From positions 186,001 to 250,000 of the forward strand of contig JADLSH010000195.1 in assembly GCA_016169945.1 (NCBI GenBank): a DNA stretch of 64,000 bases, in the 5' to 3' direction. The notes beneath the pieces were generated by a model, which did no database searches, had not been told where the DNA came from, and saw only the letters and a program-made list of their open reading frames with translations. Positions 1-11,439 of the stretch are shown here, one piece after another. Position 1 is the stretch's first letter; each line of letters starts with the position of its first letter. A program made the position numbers and the translations under genes. The stretch is from Trachythela sp. YZ-2020. Lineage: Eukaryota > Cnidaria > Anthozoa > Malacalcyonacea > Clavulariidae.

Positions 1-351
1 CACGTCTACTCTCTAATTTCAATATTCCAGCATATTTCCGTGCTTCATCATAAGTGTCAGCCCCTGGAAAAATAATCTTTAACACCCTCTTTTGAACTGA
101 CTCGATCTTTTTGTGATAGGTAGTCAGGGATTGCTTGCCAAATTGGTACTGCATATTCTAATACCGGTCTTACAGTTGTCAAATACACTTTCAAAATATT
201 ATCCTTTTCGACGCCAGCTCTACATAGAACACGCATGGAATGGAATGACTTTTTATATATGTTATCAACATGGTTATTCCATTTCAAATCATTTGTCAAT
301 ACTACTCCCAGTAATTTATATTTGGTAACCTTTTCTACCAAGATAATTACT
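1..351 (-). pseudogene. LINE-A, C-terminal reverse transcriptase remnant
   Basis: Reads on the minus strand as the end of a non-LTR retrotransposon polymerase, with YKLLGVVLTNDLKW followed by a VLEYAVPIW-type segment. These match the post-palm region of CR1/L2-like RTs and line up with the same motifs in the LINEs at 9.3 and 38.1 kb. The frame shifts near 105-112, after which the typical VQKRVLKIIFPG segment continues to the window edge, so the element runs beyond position 1. It is the last visible piece of the LINE that continues at 1176-1346, 5876-6797 and 10003-10743. Assignment to a non-LTR RT is secure; the exact clade (CR1 or L2) is not. Confidence 0.82.
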
Positions 352-409
352 GACGGTCATAATAACCTATTGTTCTCTCTCTGCATTATACCAGCGAATG
401 CAGAGTGCG

Positions 410-564
410 CTTGCTGGCACACAGCATTATTAATAATAATGCAGCCTGCACACAGCAATATTAAAAATATTGCAGCCTGCACACAGCAATATTAAAAATA
501 TTGCAGCCTGCACACAGCAATATTAAAAATAATGCAGCCTGCTCACAGCATTATTAAGAATAAT
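410..564. repeat. 31-bp minisatellite, about five copies
   Basis: The unit starts gcagcctgcacacagc and continues with an AT-rich half (aatattaaaaatatt). Copies begin at 441, 472, 503 and 534, an exact spacing of 31, with a degenerate copy before them. The AT half is itself nearly palindromic. There are no spacers, so this is a simple tandem array. Confidence 0.88.
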
Positions 565-1040
565 GCTGCCAGCATGGCGCATTAATGTGGCAGTGCTCTC
601 TTCGAGCAAGCTAAAAACCCCTCAACCACTACCGGACGTTCGTCAGGAAGAAGTGCCTATCATCGGGTGCCTCAAGCTTTGCCACCTGAAGGTGAACTGA
701 ATCGTTCATTTCAATCTGTTGAATTTATACAGCAATAGTCTCTCTTGCGCTTGTGGTCTGTTGCTTTTCCGTTTTTGATGAAGATTGAGTCATAACTTTC
801 GTCTGGACTCTGGAGTCGCCGCGCAAGGCAAGCGTTTGTTCTAACATGCGCATATTCAGCTGTTGTATTTATGCTGCAATTTCTTCCCGTGCGCTTGTGG
901 GATTTGAAAGAACAACACGCTCGCTCATTGTGATTCAGTCCAACAAGAAGCACCCTAATCTTAGAACCTAAAACAATTACTTTTGATTCGGGTCGATGCC
1001 TAAAATCGCTGCGATCGTAAAGAGAAGGAACACGTCAGTT

Positions 1041-1170
1041 ATTATAATAGATAATTACTTCGGCCAAATGGCATTCTTGAATATATTGCAGCCAGCTTCG
1101 GCCTTCGGCCTCAGCTGGCTGCAATATATTCAAGAATGCCGTTGGCCTCAGTAATTATCTATTAATTATT
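1041..1170. repeat. Palindromic hairpin MITE core
   Basis: Left arm 1049-1097 and right arm 1113-1160 are near-perfect reverse complements over about 48 bases (cattcttgaatatattgcag pairs with its complement). They surround a short GC-rich centre containing ttcggccttcggcc. No open frame. It would fold into one long hairpin. Similar GC-centred hairpins lie at 13285-13382 and 60270-60330. Confidence 0.85.
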
Positions 1171-1175
1171 ACCTA

Positions 1176-1346
1176 TTATGATTGGTCTTATATAATAATT
1201 GACATGTTGCATAAAACTGATTACCATCTCCTTGCATTTCCGTGGATTCAGTTTCATATGATGATTTGCGGTAAACTCATGTATACTCTCCACCGCTCTG
1301 CTTAAAAGACTGATCGAATTTCTAGGAATTGTCGCTAGAGTAGAAG
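1176..1346 (-). pseudogene. LINE-A, RT thumb segment
   Basis: The minus strand reads STLATIPRNSISLLSR, then HHMKLNPRKCKEMVISF, the segment that follows the catalytic YVDD box in CR1-like RTs (compare MELNAKKCNEMVVNF near 38.0 kb). It continues directly from KYVDDTS encoded at 5876-5910, across the fold-back element. Joining the two flanks restores the reading frame, which proves the insertion. Confidence 0.8.
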
Positions 1347-2139
1347 CATAGAGTAAGGAATGAATAGAGAGACAGGTCCTTTGATCTTTTTGGGGACAGC
1401 GACATCCGGTTGGCGGCGGCCATTAATCTGGCCAGAAGATTTGCAAATTCGTATTAGAAAATATATGGGGAATTTGCATTCTTGCCTACTAAATCGCGTT
1501 TTTTAGAGAATTTTTTTGATAATTTCATCTTTTGAACTCGGAATGAGAAAGGTAAGAAAGTATTTTTAACGTTTAAATTGCTAAGGAAAACATATTTATC
1601 GGCCGATATTCGCTACTCGAAGGAGTGACAGGAGCGAGACTACGAGGCCACACGTTTATTTATTTATGAATAACGTTCAATAAACTTCAAGAAAGACTTT
1701 TAATGTAAACATACCGCTTTGGTATGGCAATACCAAGAGTATTAAAGTTATTTGGTAATATATAATATATAGTTTGCAAAATATATAGACGGGATCATAC
1801 ATGATACAGTATAAAATATTATACAGTATATATACAGTATATACAGTACTCAGCATAGTGAAGTTTTATACATACCTACACAATATTTACATGGGCTTTG
1901 TTTTACTGTATTTGTAGGCGACTTCCTGGAATACCACAGACATTGCATTCTATGTCTTCCAAACTTGAATGACTATGACTATATCAATTATAATTTGTTC
2001 CCTTCAAGTGGGGGAATTCCGTGCATCAATGATGAATTGCTTTTGTGAAGTTCTTTGGTTTTATGCAACATTTATTATTCAACACACTCCACCTTTGAAA
2101 CATTTTCTGTTGATATGACTAATACTATTTGTTTTAACC

Positions 2140-5075
2140 CATTGAGTACTGTCTAACATGGCAGACAATTTTAAATAGTGGTTCTTTATTATGCACGAGT
2201 CAAATCAATGAGTAACCATCCCCCCCCTGGGAATACACCTGGACATTAGCTATTTTTTGTAAAGAAAGGGAAAATTCCCTGCTGCGGGGCAACAGCTTGA
2301 GGGCAAATGTCCTGCCCACGGGGCAAAGGTTAAGTGGAAAATGTCTCACCCCGGGGAGCAAAAAAATTAAGTTGAATTTTATAGTTTAAAATTGTACAAC
2401 ACATCAAGTAAAAATGTCTTCATATGGTCAATTATCAACAGATTTGCACATTATTTGCATGTTAACTGGGGCTCTTCTCTTTAATTCCTTCTACAGTACA
2501 ATAAAGATTTTGAAATTTAGTAATTTTCTTTTTAATTTTAACATCAATTAAGAAATTTGAATAAACAGTTGCTCTATTCATACTATATTGACAGTGCAAT
2601 ATATTTTTGTATCACTGTATTAAAGTCTTGAACTCTATATTAAGTCTAAAAAACTTCCACTGACAAATTCCAAATTATTTTACATACAAAATTAAAATTA
2701 TGATTCCTTAGATTTTTTTTATTTATTTATATATTTGCCCAAAGGCTGGTGATATTACAATAGGACCCAAAGTTCCCTACTAGGTAATAACACCATGGTT
2801 AGTACTGATTAGTGCCTAAGGGTTAGTTTAGCGAGGGAGGAAAACCGGAGAAAAACCCTCAAAGCACAGGAGAGAACCAACCAATCTCAACTTACATGAG
2901 TTAGTCAAGATATGCCACTCCTGATAACTGATAGTTTTTGTAATTAAGGTGCTAAGGTCTCCCTTTTTAGTGCAAAGTTTTTAACTTTGCAGTATTGTGA
3001 TGAGGGGCGAAAATTAACACGAGCTATCATACATACATACATAGATAGATACATACATCATAGTGTAAACTTTCCGGGGGGTGCATACAATTTATGTTTC
3101 TTTTTAAATTTCATTAACATTTAGTGATTTAGTGCTTCAAGACAGGGCTTCACATTTTTCTTTAAATATTCTTTTGATCTTATGGCGATTTTACACAAAC
3201 TATGCTGAATTAGAGTCTTTATATTGAACTTGAAACATTTGCTGAAGACGTTGAATTGACATTAAATTGGCGATCTTTCCCCCCGGAACACCCGATTTTT
3301 TGTGCAATCTCAAATGCACGTGCGCTATCAAGTGCGTGGCCGCGAGGTGATTGCGAGATTCGTACACGTGCCGTGTAGCGAGTCTAGCGAGTAGCGACAA
3401 GAACATTTTATCATTTATATTATTTGACATTTGCTTTCGAGAATATGATTATGACAAAATATTTAAAGACTGTATCTCAAATGCGAGTTTGCAGATTATA
3501 TAAATGATAAGGAAGGTAAATGTGGTAGCAGTTTAAAGGCTATATTATTTCAAATACAACTATAGCCTTATGAACTATAGGGGCAATGCCAATGTGGCAA
3601 TGTCAATAAACTTGTGCAAGTCGATGGCTGGATATATATAGTATACTGCGTGTATTCGATCTGTAATCTGTATTATGAATTATCAAAAAGTGTAGACTAT
3701 AGTATCCGATTTATATTATAACCTCCATGGTATAAAACGGAATCATATAAACGTGCTGCAAAGCCTGCAGTCCCAATAGTCGTGTTAATTTAAACTTTAC
3801 AGTATACCTTGAATTGATGGGATATAATTGTATTGGGATGTATAATATTTTAAAATAAATGTAAATTCTGATTTTCTGTGATATAAATAATTACGTTTGA
3901 AGTGTGAACGTAAACAACAGTACTGTTTATATATGCATTGTCATTGACATTGTTAGGAAAACGAAAGTTACAACAGTATTTCCGCTTTGAAACAAATCCC
4001 CTTAAAAATTGTGTCGGTGTTCTAGTTGAAGGCAGTGGCCGACTATACACCCTTAGTTTTTATACTATTTCACCAAACAATTCAGATTTCCGACTTGGAC
4101 TTACTTAACTTGGGCTAATATATAATAGCCGCCCATGTGCAAAATTTGAAGTGACAGTCCGGAATTATAGAGACTAGAGTACAAACATATACAGTAGTCA
4201 TATTACTGTAAACAAAATTTTCAACACAACATTTAATAATAATATGAACCCTGTAATATTTACAAAACTAAACTATATCATACATGTAACTACTCTTTAC
4301 TCTTTGTCCTTCTATAACTTAATACTGAGTATAAGTCATAAACATAACGATTAACGAATGTTTTTCTTTCAACACAACGACAACGTAATATTTACTGTAA
4401 CTATTCATCCACAACATTCATTGCCTTGATAACTTTGTCCTCTCTCAAGATTACAAATTTAATCTTTTTTACTAAAAGCAAAGTTTCAATGATCATTTTC
4501 TTGGAAAGCTTCGTAGGGTCCGTCTCTTGTTACAAGTAATTATAAATGGGGCATAATTTGCCTGCGTATGTTTACGCTTGGCGTTAAAAACACGATTTTC
4601 AAAAGCGAAGTTAAAAATAGGCCTTCGAAAAACATATGTCATGAGAACTTGACAATCCTGACATATAAATACTGCTAGCTATAATTCCATGCATGACTCA
4701 TCTATTTACGTCAGCAATAAATACGCATACACTTCCCACGGCGAGTTGTGAAATATTCTTTATCTGTAGGATCAAGGAGAGATTTTCCTGAAACATTACT
4801 TGCATTTACTTGTAAATTATGGTGTTTATACAGGAATATCAGGATCCAAAATTCAACAAAAATATGTCTTCGCCGCAGAGTACTTCAGTGCTTCCATATT
4901 GATCTTTCGTTTTTCTTACTGAATTTCCCCCCATTTTCACTCCTATTTTCCTCAAAACTTATGGCTCTTTGAAACTTTGCACAATCCTTGGATCCCTAGT
5001 TAAAATTGTCTGCCATGTTAGACAGAGCACATAAAGTAGCAGGCACTGAAGTGCATTGCTACTCAATGGGTTAAA
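2140..5075. other. Interior of the fold-back element, no gene seen
   Basis: The interior holds a conserved SINE-like block at 2715-2960, short microsatellites (for example tacatacatacatagatagat near 3030) and AT-rich DNA. Frames of up to 76 codons exist but have no start context, splice sites or recognisable motif, and I do not call them. The inner TIR edges carry a half copy of the TTAACCCATT repeat family (about 2140 and 5000-5075). Confidence 0.6.
2715..2960 (-). repeat. SINE-like repeat with (ATAA)n tail
   Basis: On the minus strand the block ends in an ataaataaataaaaaaa tail and contains a GC-rich conserved core (reverse complement of cggagaaaaaccctcaaagc) that I recall as dispersed in cnidarian and other marine invertebrate genomes. 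I do not see a tRNA A/B box pair here, so the head may be missing or of another origin. It lies within the fold-back element. Confidence 0.5.
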
Positions 5076-5875
5076 ACAAATAGTATTAGTCATATCAACA
5101 GAAAATTTTTCAAAGGTGGAGTGTGTTGAATAATAAATGTTGCATAAAACCAAAGAACTTCACAAGACCAATTCATCATTGATGTGGAATTCCGCCACTT
5201 GAAAGAACAATTTATAATTGATATATAGTCATAGTCATTCAAGTTTGGAAGACATAGAATGCAATGTCTGTGGTATTCCATGCAGGAAGTCGCCTACAAA
5301 TACAGTAAAACAAAGCCCATGTAAATATTATATATTGTATAAGTATGTATAAAACTTCACTATGCTGAGTACTGTATATACTGTATGACTGTATCATGTA
5401 TGCTCCCATCTATACCGTCCATATATTTTGCAAACTATATATTATATATTACCAAAATAACTTTAATACTCTTGGTACTGTCATACCAAAGAGGTATGTT
5501 TACATTAAAAGTCTTTCTTGAAGTTTATTGAACGTTATTCATAAATAAATAAACGTGTGCCCTCGTAGTCTCGCTCCTGTCACTCCTTCGAGTAGCGAAT
5601 ATCGGCCGATAAATATGTTTTCCTTAGCAATTTAAACGTTAAAAATACTTTCTTACCTTTCTCATTTGTATTTCAGAGTTCAAAAGATGAAATTATCAAA
5701 AAAATTCGCTAAGGAAAATTCCCTTAGTAGGCAAGAATGCAAATTCCCCATATATTTTCTAATACGAATATGCAAATCTTCTGGCCAGATTAATGGCCGC
5801 CGCCAACCGGATGTCGCTGTCGGTGGTCCCAAAAAGATCAAAGGACCTGTCTCTCTATTCATTCCTTACTCTATG

Positions 5876-6797
5876 GCAGAAGTGTCATCCACATATTTTG
5901 TTCTCAGTTTCCAATCTAATAAAAGATTGTTTCTCATTACTGAGAACAGGATAACACCAAGTTTTGTTCCTTGTGGTATTCCGCCGTTTGAACATTTCCA
6001 ACTAGACATGGTTCCAGCTATTCTGACAGCCTGTTTTCTGGTAGAACGAAAAGCAGCGATTCAAATTGTTAAGGCAGGGTGGATATTGAGCTGCAAGAGA
6101 TTTCCGATAAGGATATTGTGATCTATGGGATAAAATCCCTTAGAAAATTCTGCGAAAAAAATCCGGGCACCACTGTTTCCACTATCAATGGCCTCATAAA
6201 TAGGTTGAAGAATTTATAATAAGGCATCTGTCATTGAAAGACCTTTACGCGCATATTGATGTGGGTCAACTTTCTCTGACAGCTGTAGCAGAAATCTTGT
6301 ACAAAGGAAACCCTCCATAACTTTGGTCAACGTGCAGGTTAGAGATATCGGGCGTAGATCGTTTTCAATTGCTTGGGGGACTTTCTTTCGGTATCGGAGA
6401 TATAATTGAGGATTTTAACAATTCAGCAATATAACCCTCAATCATCGACTGACTGTATATGTCTTGTATGGCTAAAGCTAGTTCAGGAGAAAATTCCTTG
6501 AGCACTATATTTGGAATATTATCCGGTTCAATTGATTTAGACACCTTAATGTTCGCCAAAGACAGTCGAACCTCTGGTTCAGTAACAAGAAATTCCTGCG
6601 GTACCTGATTTGTTTCACCATGTGGTGGAAGTGGTGAAAAGTTCTCAGTGATACTCAGGAAAAAATCATTAATTTTGTTACCCAGTACTTTGATATTTTG
6701 ATTGTCTTCAAGGAATTGGCGATACTACTCCTACCATACCGATCATTTTGGTGGATTTTAACAGTTTTTTCTGGTAAATAATAGTCAATGGCCTGTC
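5876..6797 (-). pseudogene. LINE-A, RT fingers and palm with YVDD box
   Basis: Minus-strand reading gives, in order, a connector ending NKINDFFLSITENFSPLPP, the RT segment IKVSKSIEPDNIPNIVLKEF, then ENDLRPISLTCTLTKVMEG, IDHNILIGNLLQ, GGIPQGTKLGVILFSV and finally KYVDDTS at the insertion point. Several frameshifts and stops separate these blocks, so the copy is dead. It is bounded on the left by the fold-back element and on the right by LINE-B. Confidence 0.85.
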
Positions 6798-9700
6798 TAA
6801 TGTATGCGCCGTGTATGAGTGTCTAATGTATGAGTCGATGTATGCGCCGTGGATGGCAGCAAGTTTTAGGACTCCAGTGTTTTTACATCTTTTTATACGT
6901 TAACTTGCATCATTATGGTATTCCAACGTTCTACTTGGCTTTATAATGGTGCTATGAAGAAACTGTGGCCGCTCTATCGAGGAAAGAGAGCAGGACGACT
7001 TGTTAAAGAGAGAGAAACATTTCGTCGTTATAAAATTAAGCTGATTCAGCCGAGGGAAACGAAGCGTGCCTTCCCTGCCTCAAGTCACCTACGATCACAC
7101 AGCACAGCGAATTGTATACACATCACTCCGACAACTACTATGACTCAGAAAAAAGGATCTACGACTGCTTACGTCCCATCCTTTCTCCTATCAAACGTTA
7201 TGTCCCTGGCCCCAAAGATTGACGAATTACGCCATGTTGTTTTGTATTCTGGTCTGAGTTGTATTTGCATAACCGAAACTTGGCTTCAGAGCCATATTAG
7301 CGACAATATTGTCGCTCTAGAAGGGTTTAATCTTGTTCGGAGGGACAGACGTGAAAGAATTCATGGCGGAGTTTGTATGTTTATTAGAGATACGATTAAA
7401 TTTACTGTTCTTGATGATCTGGACGATATTTCTTTTGAAGTACAGTGGGTTAAACTTCGACCAATGCGTCTCCCAAGGGGTTTCAGTTGTATTGTTCTTG
7501 GTGTTGTTTACCATCCGCCAAACGCTGACAATTCTGCAATGTTGGATTATTTAACGAAATGTTTATCATCGATAGAATCTCGTTTTTCCAACTGTGGCTT
7601 TATGATCGTTGGAGATTTTAACGGATTAAATACTACGCGTCTACAAAGGAGTTTTGGTTTGAAACAGCTAGTAAATTTCCCGACTAGAGGACGAAATACA
7701 CTTGATTTAATGCTTACCAACCTGAAGGATTATTATGAGGCACCCAGTAAGCGTCCCCCCTTTGGGCTATCAGATCATATGTCAGTAGAAATCAAGCCAA
7801 AATCCAGGGACCAACTTCCGAAAACCAATTTCGTCATCAAGTCGAGAGATTTACGTCCAAGTAGTCGCCTAGCTATGCGTACATACCTTCAAGCTGTTGA
7901 TGTACCAGTTATAGTGGACGCCGTGGAGTCCTGTGAGGAAAAACTTTCTCGTCTCGAAACGATTATTACCACAGGACTGGACCTTGTTCTACCAATTCGC
8001 TCAAAGAAAGTATGTACGACTGAACCGCCGTGGATTACATCTACCCTAAAGCAACTGATTAAAGAACGGCAGAGAGCCCTATCGTGTAACAACCTGCGAG
8101 ATTTTAAACAGCTACGAAACCGAGTAAACCGTGAACGGAAAGTGTGTCGTGCCAAATACTATCAGGCTAAAGTAGCACATTTGAAGGAAAGTAAACCAGC
8201 AGTTTGGTGGCGAGAGGTGAAAAAACTTAGCGGTTTGGCTCCTGCCTTTGTCACACGAAATAACATTTCTAAACCACTACAACAGCTATATGGGACACCC
8301 GACGAAACTAGCTTAGCTAACATCATAAATGAAGCTTTCATTTCGCCAATGCGCAATTTTACTCCTCTGCCTGCTGATTACATCAATGATTTCACCAACA
8401 GCCTGCAGATTGATCAAGCCTTTGTCGTTTCGGGCGATTCAGTGCGTAAGAAACTATCGAAGCTCAATCCGACCAAAGCGCAAGGACCTGATGGTATTCC
8501 AGGATGGTTACTGAAAGAAAATGCTGATTTACTTTTTGGAGCTGTCACTGACATCTTGAATTGTTCCTACCGAGAAGGTCATCTTCCTTTGTCGTGGAAA
8601 GAAGCAAATATAATACCAATACCAAAGAAAACCCCGATTCAAGATGTGAATAAACATTTACGCCCAATCTCCTAACCCCTATCTTATCGAAAGTGGCGGA
8701 AGAATTTGTCGTGGATATCTACGTAAAACCAGCAGTTATGGAAAAGCTCGATGCCCAACAATTTGGAACCGTTCCTCGTTCATGCACTACACATGCGCTA
8801 ATTAGCATGATGCACTCTTTGGCAAAATCCACAGATGGGAATGGCGCCACTACTAGAGTAGTCCTTTTCGACTTCCGGAAAGCTTTTGATTTAATTGACC
8901 ACGGCGTTCTTGCAAAAAGTTATCCAGTTATAACATTCCAAGGACAATTATGTGTTGGATCTTGGATTTTCTGATGTCTCGAAAGCAGAGAGTGAAGTTG
9001 AGCAATGATTGTTATTCGGAATGGGGATCTGTCCCGGCAGGTGTACCGCAGGGGACAAAACTCGGTCCCTGGCTATTCCTAATAATGATTAACGACCTGA
9101 AAGTGGATAACGTAGATCTTTGGAAGTACGTGGACGACACCACTCTTGCAGAATCAGTGAAGAAGGAAGATTTTAGCTCCATGCAAATGTATGTAGATGA
9201 ACTTATTACAAAGACTGAGGTGGACGGTTTCCAACTTAATGAGACAAAATGTAAAGAGCTACGTGTTAGTTTCTCGAAGTCTAATAACGTGTTTGAGCCG
9301 ATTGTAATCAACGAAAAGAACGTCGAAATTGTCCCTTCTGCAAAACTGTTAGGTTTAACGATATCAAACGACCTAAAGTGGAACACTCATATCGCGGAGA
9401 TTTGTAAGAAAGTAGCATCGCGTTTGTACTTTCTTAGACAGCTTAAACGTGCTAAACTTCCAACCAAAGATCTTACTCTATTCTACATCACTTGCATTCG
9501 CCCTATAACAGAGTACGCGTGTGAAGTTTTCCATGGCTCATTACCTCAATATTTATCCGACGATCTAGAGAGTCTACAAAAGCGTGCCCTACGTATTATA
9601 CACCCCGAACTGTCTTATAGCCAAGCTTTACGAACGGCGAACTTTGGAACACTATCCAGTAGACGACAAAGTTTAAACGATAAGTTATTTCAGGATATTA

Positions 9701-9996
9701 TCGATGATAATTCACACAAACTGTATAAACTATTGCCTCCTAGAAACAATAGTACCATATGCTTACGTAACAGACGCACGTTTCAGCTTCCAAAATGTAA
9801 GACAAATAGATTGAAAAACAGTTTTATCCTATACAATTCCTATAGATACTCGTATTAAGAATGTAATCATAATTTTGTAAAATTTTAATGTAACATATAA
9901 ATTTATACTTTTTAATGTAAAGGTTATTATAATTCAGCCTTTGTTGCTGTAAGTTATAACTTCAATAAACTATCTATCTATCTATCTATCTATCTA
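6798..9996 (+). mobile_element. LINE-B, nearly full-length CR1/L2-like retrotransposon
   Basis: A 3.2 kb plus-strand element with a short 5' region containing a direct repeat (tgtctaatgtatg at about 6798 and 6821), one long coding region and a (tatc)n tail at 9971-9996. It sits inside LINE-A: minus-strand endonuclease-side sequence (ending FQLFIT) lies to the right and the connector (QAIDYYLPEK) to the left. Target duplication is short and blurred by the tail (gtctaa on the left, tctaag on the right). Confidence 0.85.
6915..9858 (+). pseudogene. LINE-B ORF: AP-like endonuclease plus reverse transcriptase
   Basis: Endonuclease domain: CITETWL (about residue 120), VGDFNG (about 233) and LSDHMS (about 286), the Mg-binding and catalytic signatures of APE-type LINE endonucleases that nick target DNA. 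RT domain: KAQGPDGIPGWLLK, LRPIS, FDFRKAFDLIDH, VPQGTKLGPWLF, KYVDDTTL and LKWNTHI, followed by an EYACEVFHG segment. The frame breaks at 8672 (one base lost after LRPIS) and near 8918, so the copy cannot make the full protein, but motifs are otherwise intact. That points to a fairly recent insertion. I started at the first in-frame ATG; about 85 residues precede the endonuclease, and I cannot recognise a separate ORF1. Confidence 0.88.
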
Positions 9997-10002
9997 AGTG
10001 AT

Positions 10003-10743
10003 AAAAAGCTGGAATTTTTCCTGACCTGAAGGTTTATCACGGACTGGCTTCCAATCTTTTGTTGTCATCCAGCGACCTAAGGCACGTCAATTGCTATCTC
10101 TTATATCACGGGTTTTAACTTGCTTAATTTCTTTATTACTTCCAGGTATAACAATGGGCTTTGCCAGTATTGTATAATGATCTGATGATGCAATCATTGG
10201 GAGTTGTTTGCTTTCAAATAATTTTGGTCTATTTGTAAGAAACCAGTCTAAGATATTTGATTTTCTTGTATTAAAAGTGACAAGCTGTTCACGAAATTGG
10301 GTATCGATAGAGCATATTACGAGTGCATTTGGATATTTTCCTAGTAAATTATCAATATTGCGTTGAATATGTTCTCTAAGGATAACATTTTCGGGCTCAC
10401 GATTAGATGTTGCATGGCATATCACGGCAACAATTATACATGCAATATTTCTTGGCAGTCTATGAGGCCTAGTTAAAATCCTTAGCGATTCGACACCTTC
10501 TTCGTTGCATTCTTGGAGATATTTGCAGGAAATTTTATTATTCAAATACATACATACCCCGCCTCCAACCGTCTGAATTCTATCTTTTCGAAACAGATGA
10601 AAACCTGATATAGAAACAACATAGTCTGGAACTTGCGGTGTTAGCCATGTTTCAGTTATACATACAACCTTGACATTGTTTAGCTCAGCAACTGCTTGTA
10701 TTTCGTTAACTTTATTTTCTGGTTTTTTAACATTCGCCGTCAT
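10003..10743 (-). pseudogene. LINE-A, endonuclease domain
   Basis: Minus-strand frame with KVVCITETWLTPQV, GGGVCMYLN, LPRNIACIIVAVI and ASSDHYTI, the APE-type LINE endonuclease. The usual GDFN catalytic box is replaced by VICSIDT, so this copy has lost a key active-site aspartate. After the S-D-H box comes TRDIRDSN, a stop, then GRWMTTKDWKP, equivalent to RDLRPSSRLAM in LINE-B. This is the 5' part of the element continued at 5876-6797. Confidence 0.82.
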
Positions 10744-11100
10744 AAAATCGGTATATCATGTTGTTTCTGAAAGCGAATTTTCTTCAATACATTATGATTA
10801 ATCATTTTGGTATTTTTTTGTTTTGGAGAAGGTAGGCCGATGAGTAGTGCTTATGGGAATACTATTAAAGCTATATAAACAATGCGCAAACCAACTGAAA
10901 GAAATAAGAGCAAGTAATTCCTGTTTTTCTGAACTTATTATCAACAATTTTATCTGCGTTCTTGGGTCAAACCAACGTAATTTGTATGCGCAAGCTATGC
11001 TAATAAGCTTATCCGGATTAGACGATTGCCATCAAACTAGCATCGGTTAACACATCGGTTGACACTAAAACTTTTAACAAAGCTTAGAATAATATGTTGA
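10744..11100. other. No gene recognised
   Basis: AT-rich sequence upstream of the LINE-A endonuclease. It may include the 5' UTR of LINE-A. A plus-strand frame at 10847-11050 has no recognisable motif. Confidence 0.4.
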
Positions 11101-11204
11101 GAATGTCTAACAATGTGTTTGCTGTCATTAAAGGTTTTAAACGTGATTAAGCCAAGTTTTGAGACGATTGACACTTTTTCTATATAAATATATGTTAGTC
11201 AAAT

Positions 11205-11248
11205 CTGCAGACATGCATGTTTCGCCGTTCAACGGCTCGTCAGTGCAG
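11205..11248 (-). ncRNA. Hammerhead ribozyme, type I with minimal stem III
   Basis: Minus-strand RNA gives the core CUGACGAG, then stem II CCGU-UGA-ACGG, then CGAAAC, then stem III ACA-UGCA-UGU, then the cleavage-site C. Stem I is closed by CUGCA (5') and UGCAG (3'), a perfect 5-bp match. All invariant core positions I can check (CUGANGA, GAAA, UC before cleavage) are present, so self-cleavage is plausible. Such very short stem III hammerheads are known from Penelope-like elements and retrozymes of animals. A probable GIY-YIG fragment upstream on the same strand supports that context. Confidence 0.86.
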
Positions 11249-11439
11249 CTTGTAACGCAATCTAGATGCGAGTGACTTCGTATTTATACACCATACGCTT
11301 GCTCTCCCAAGCGCATGTGGTACAATACTCAGACACATGCGCATCCAGACATGCGTGAAGTGTCTTGGGGCCAGAGTGCTCAAACGACCACAAGGGAGTG
11401 AGCTTTTGCATATATATAGTGATTTCTAGAGTTGAGTGT

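Larger units (their letters stand above)
352..1175. mobile_element. 0.8 kb insertion inside LINE-A
   Basis: LINE-A coding sequence stops at about 1176 (coming from the right) and resumes at about 351, so the DNA between is an insertion. It carries a 31-bp minisatellite (410-564) and a large palindrome (1049-1160). The motif agataattactga occurs both at the left edge (345) and in the right palindrome arm, which suggests inverted termini. Apart from a diverged direct repeat (about 719 and 862, each containing gcgcttgtgg) I see no coding potential. A 3-bp TTA target duplication is possible but not firm. Confidence 0.5.
1347..5875. mobile_element. 4.5 kb fold-back DNA transposon with very long TIRs
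   Basis: Starts CATAGAGTAAGG and ends CCTTACTCTATG. The terminal inverted repeats run about 830-890 bp (1347 to about 2180 and about 4990 to 5875), with small indels such as an extra segment near 5040-5075 on the right only. Flanks are gtagaag (1340-1346) and gcagaag (5876-5882), a 7-bp target duplication with one mismatch. Removing the element plus one copy joins KYVDDTS to TLATIPR in LINE-A. The 2.8 kb interior has no convincing transposase, so the element looks non-autonomous. Its ends resemble those of the 235-bp MITE at 47240-47474 (CACAGAATAGG), which has a clear 8-bp duplication. CA..TG ends with a 7-8 bp duplication would suit the P superfamily, but that is only inference. Confidence 0.85.

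Noticed and set aside
410..564. CRISPR-like regular repeats
   Set aside because: Units are directly tandem with no unique spacers, and the genome is eukaryotic.
711..953. Minus-strand 80-codon frame
   Set aside because: No start context, splice sites or motif, and it overlaps a diverged direct repeat within an insertion.
5666..6121. Plus-strand 151-codon frame
   Set aside because: It is a shadow of the minus-strand LINE-A RT and the fold-back TIR.
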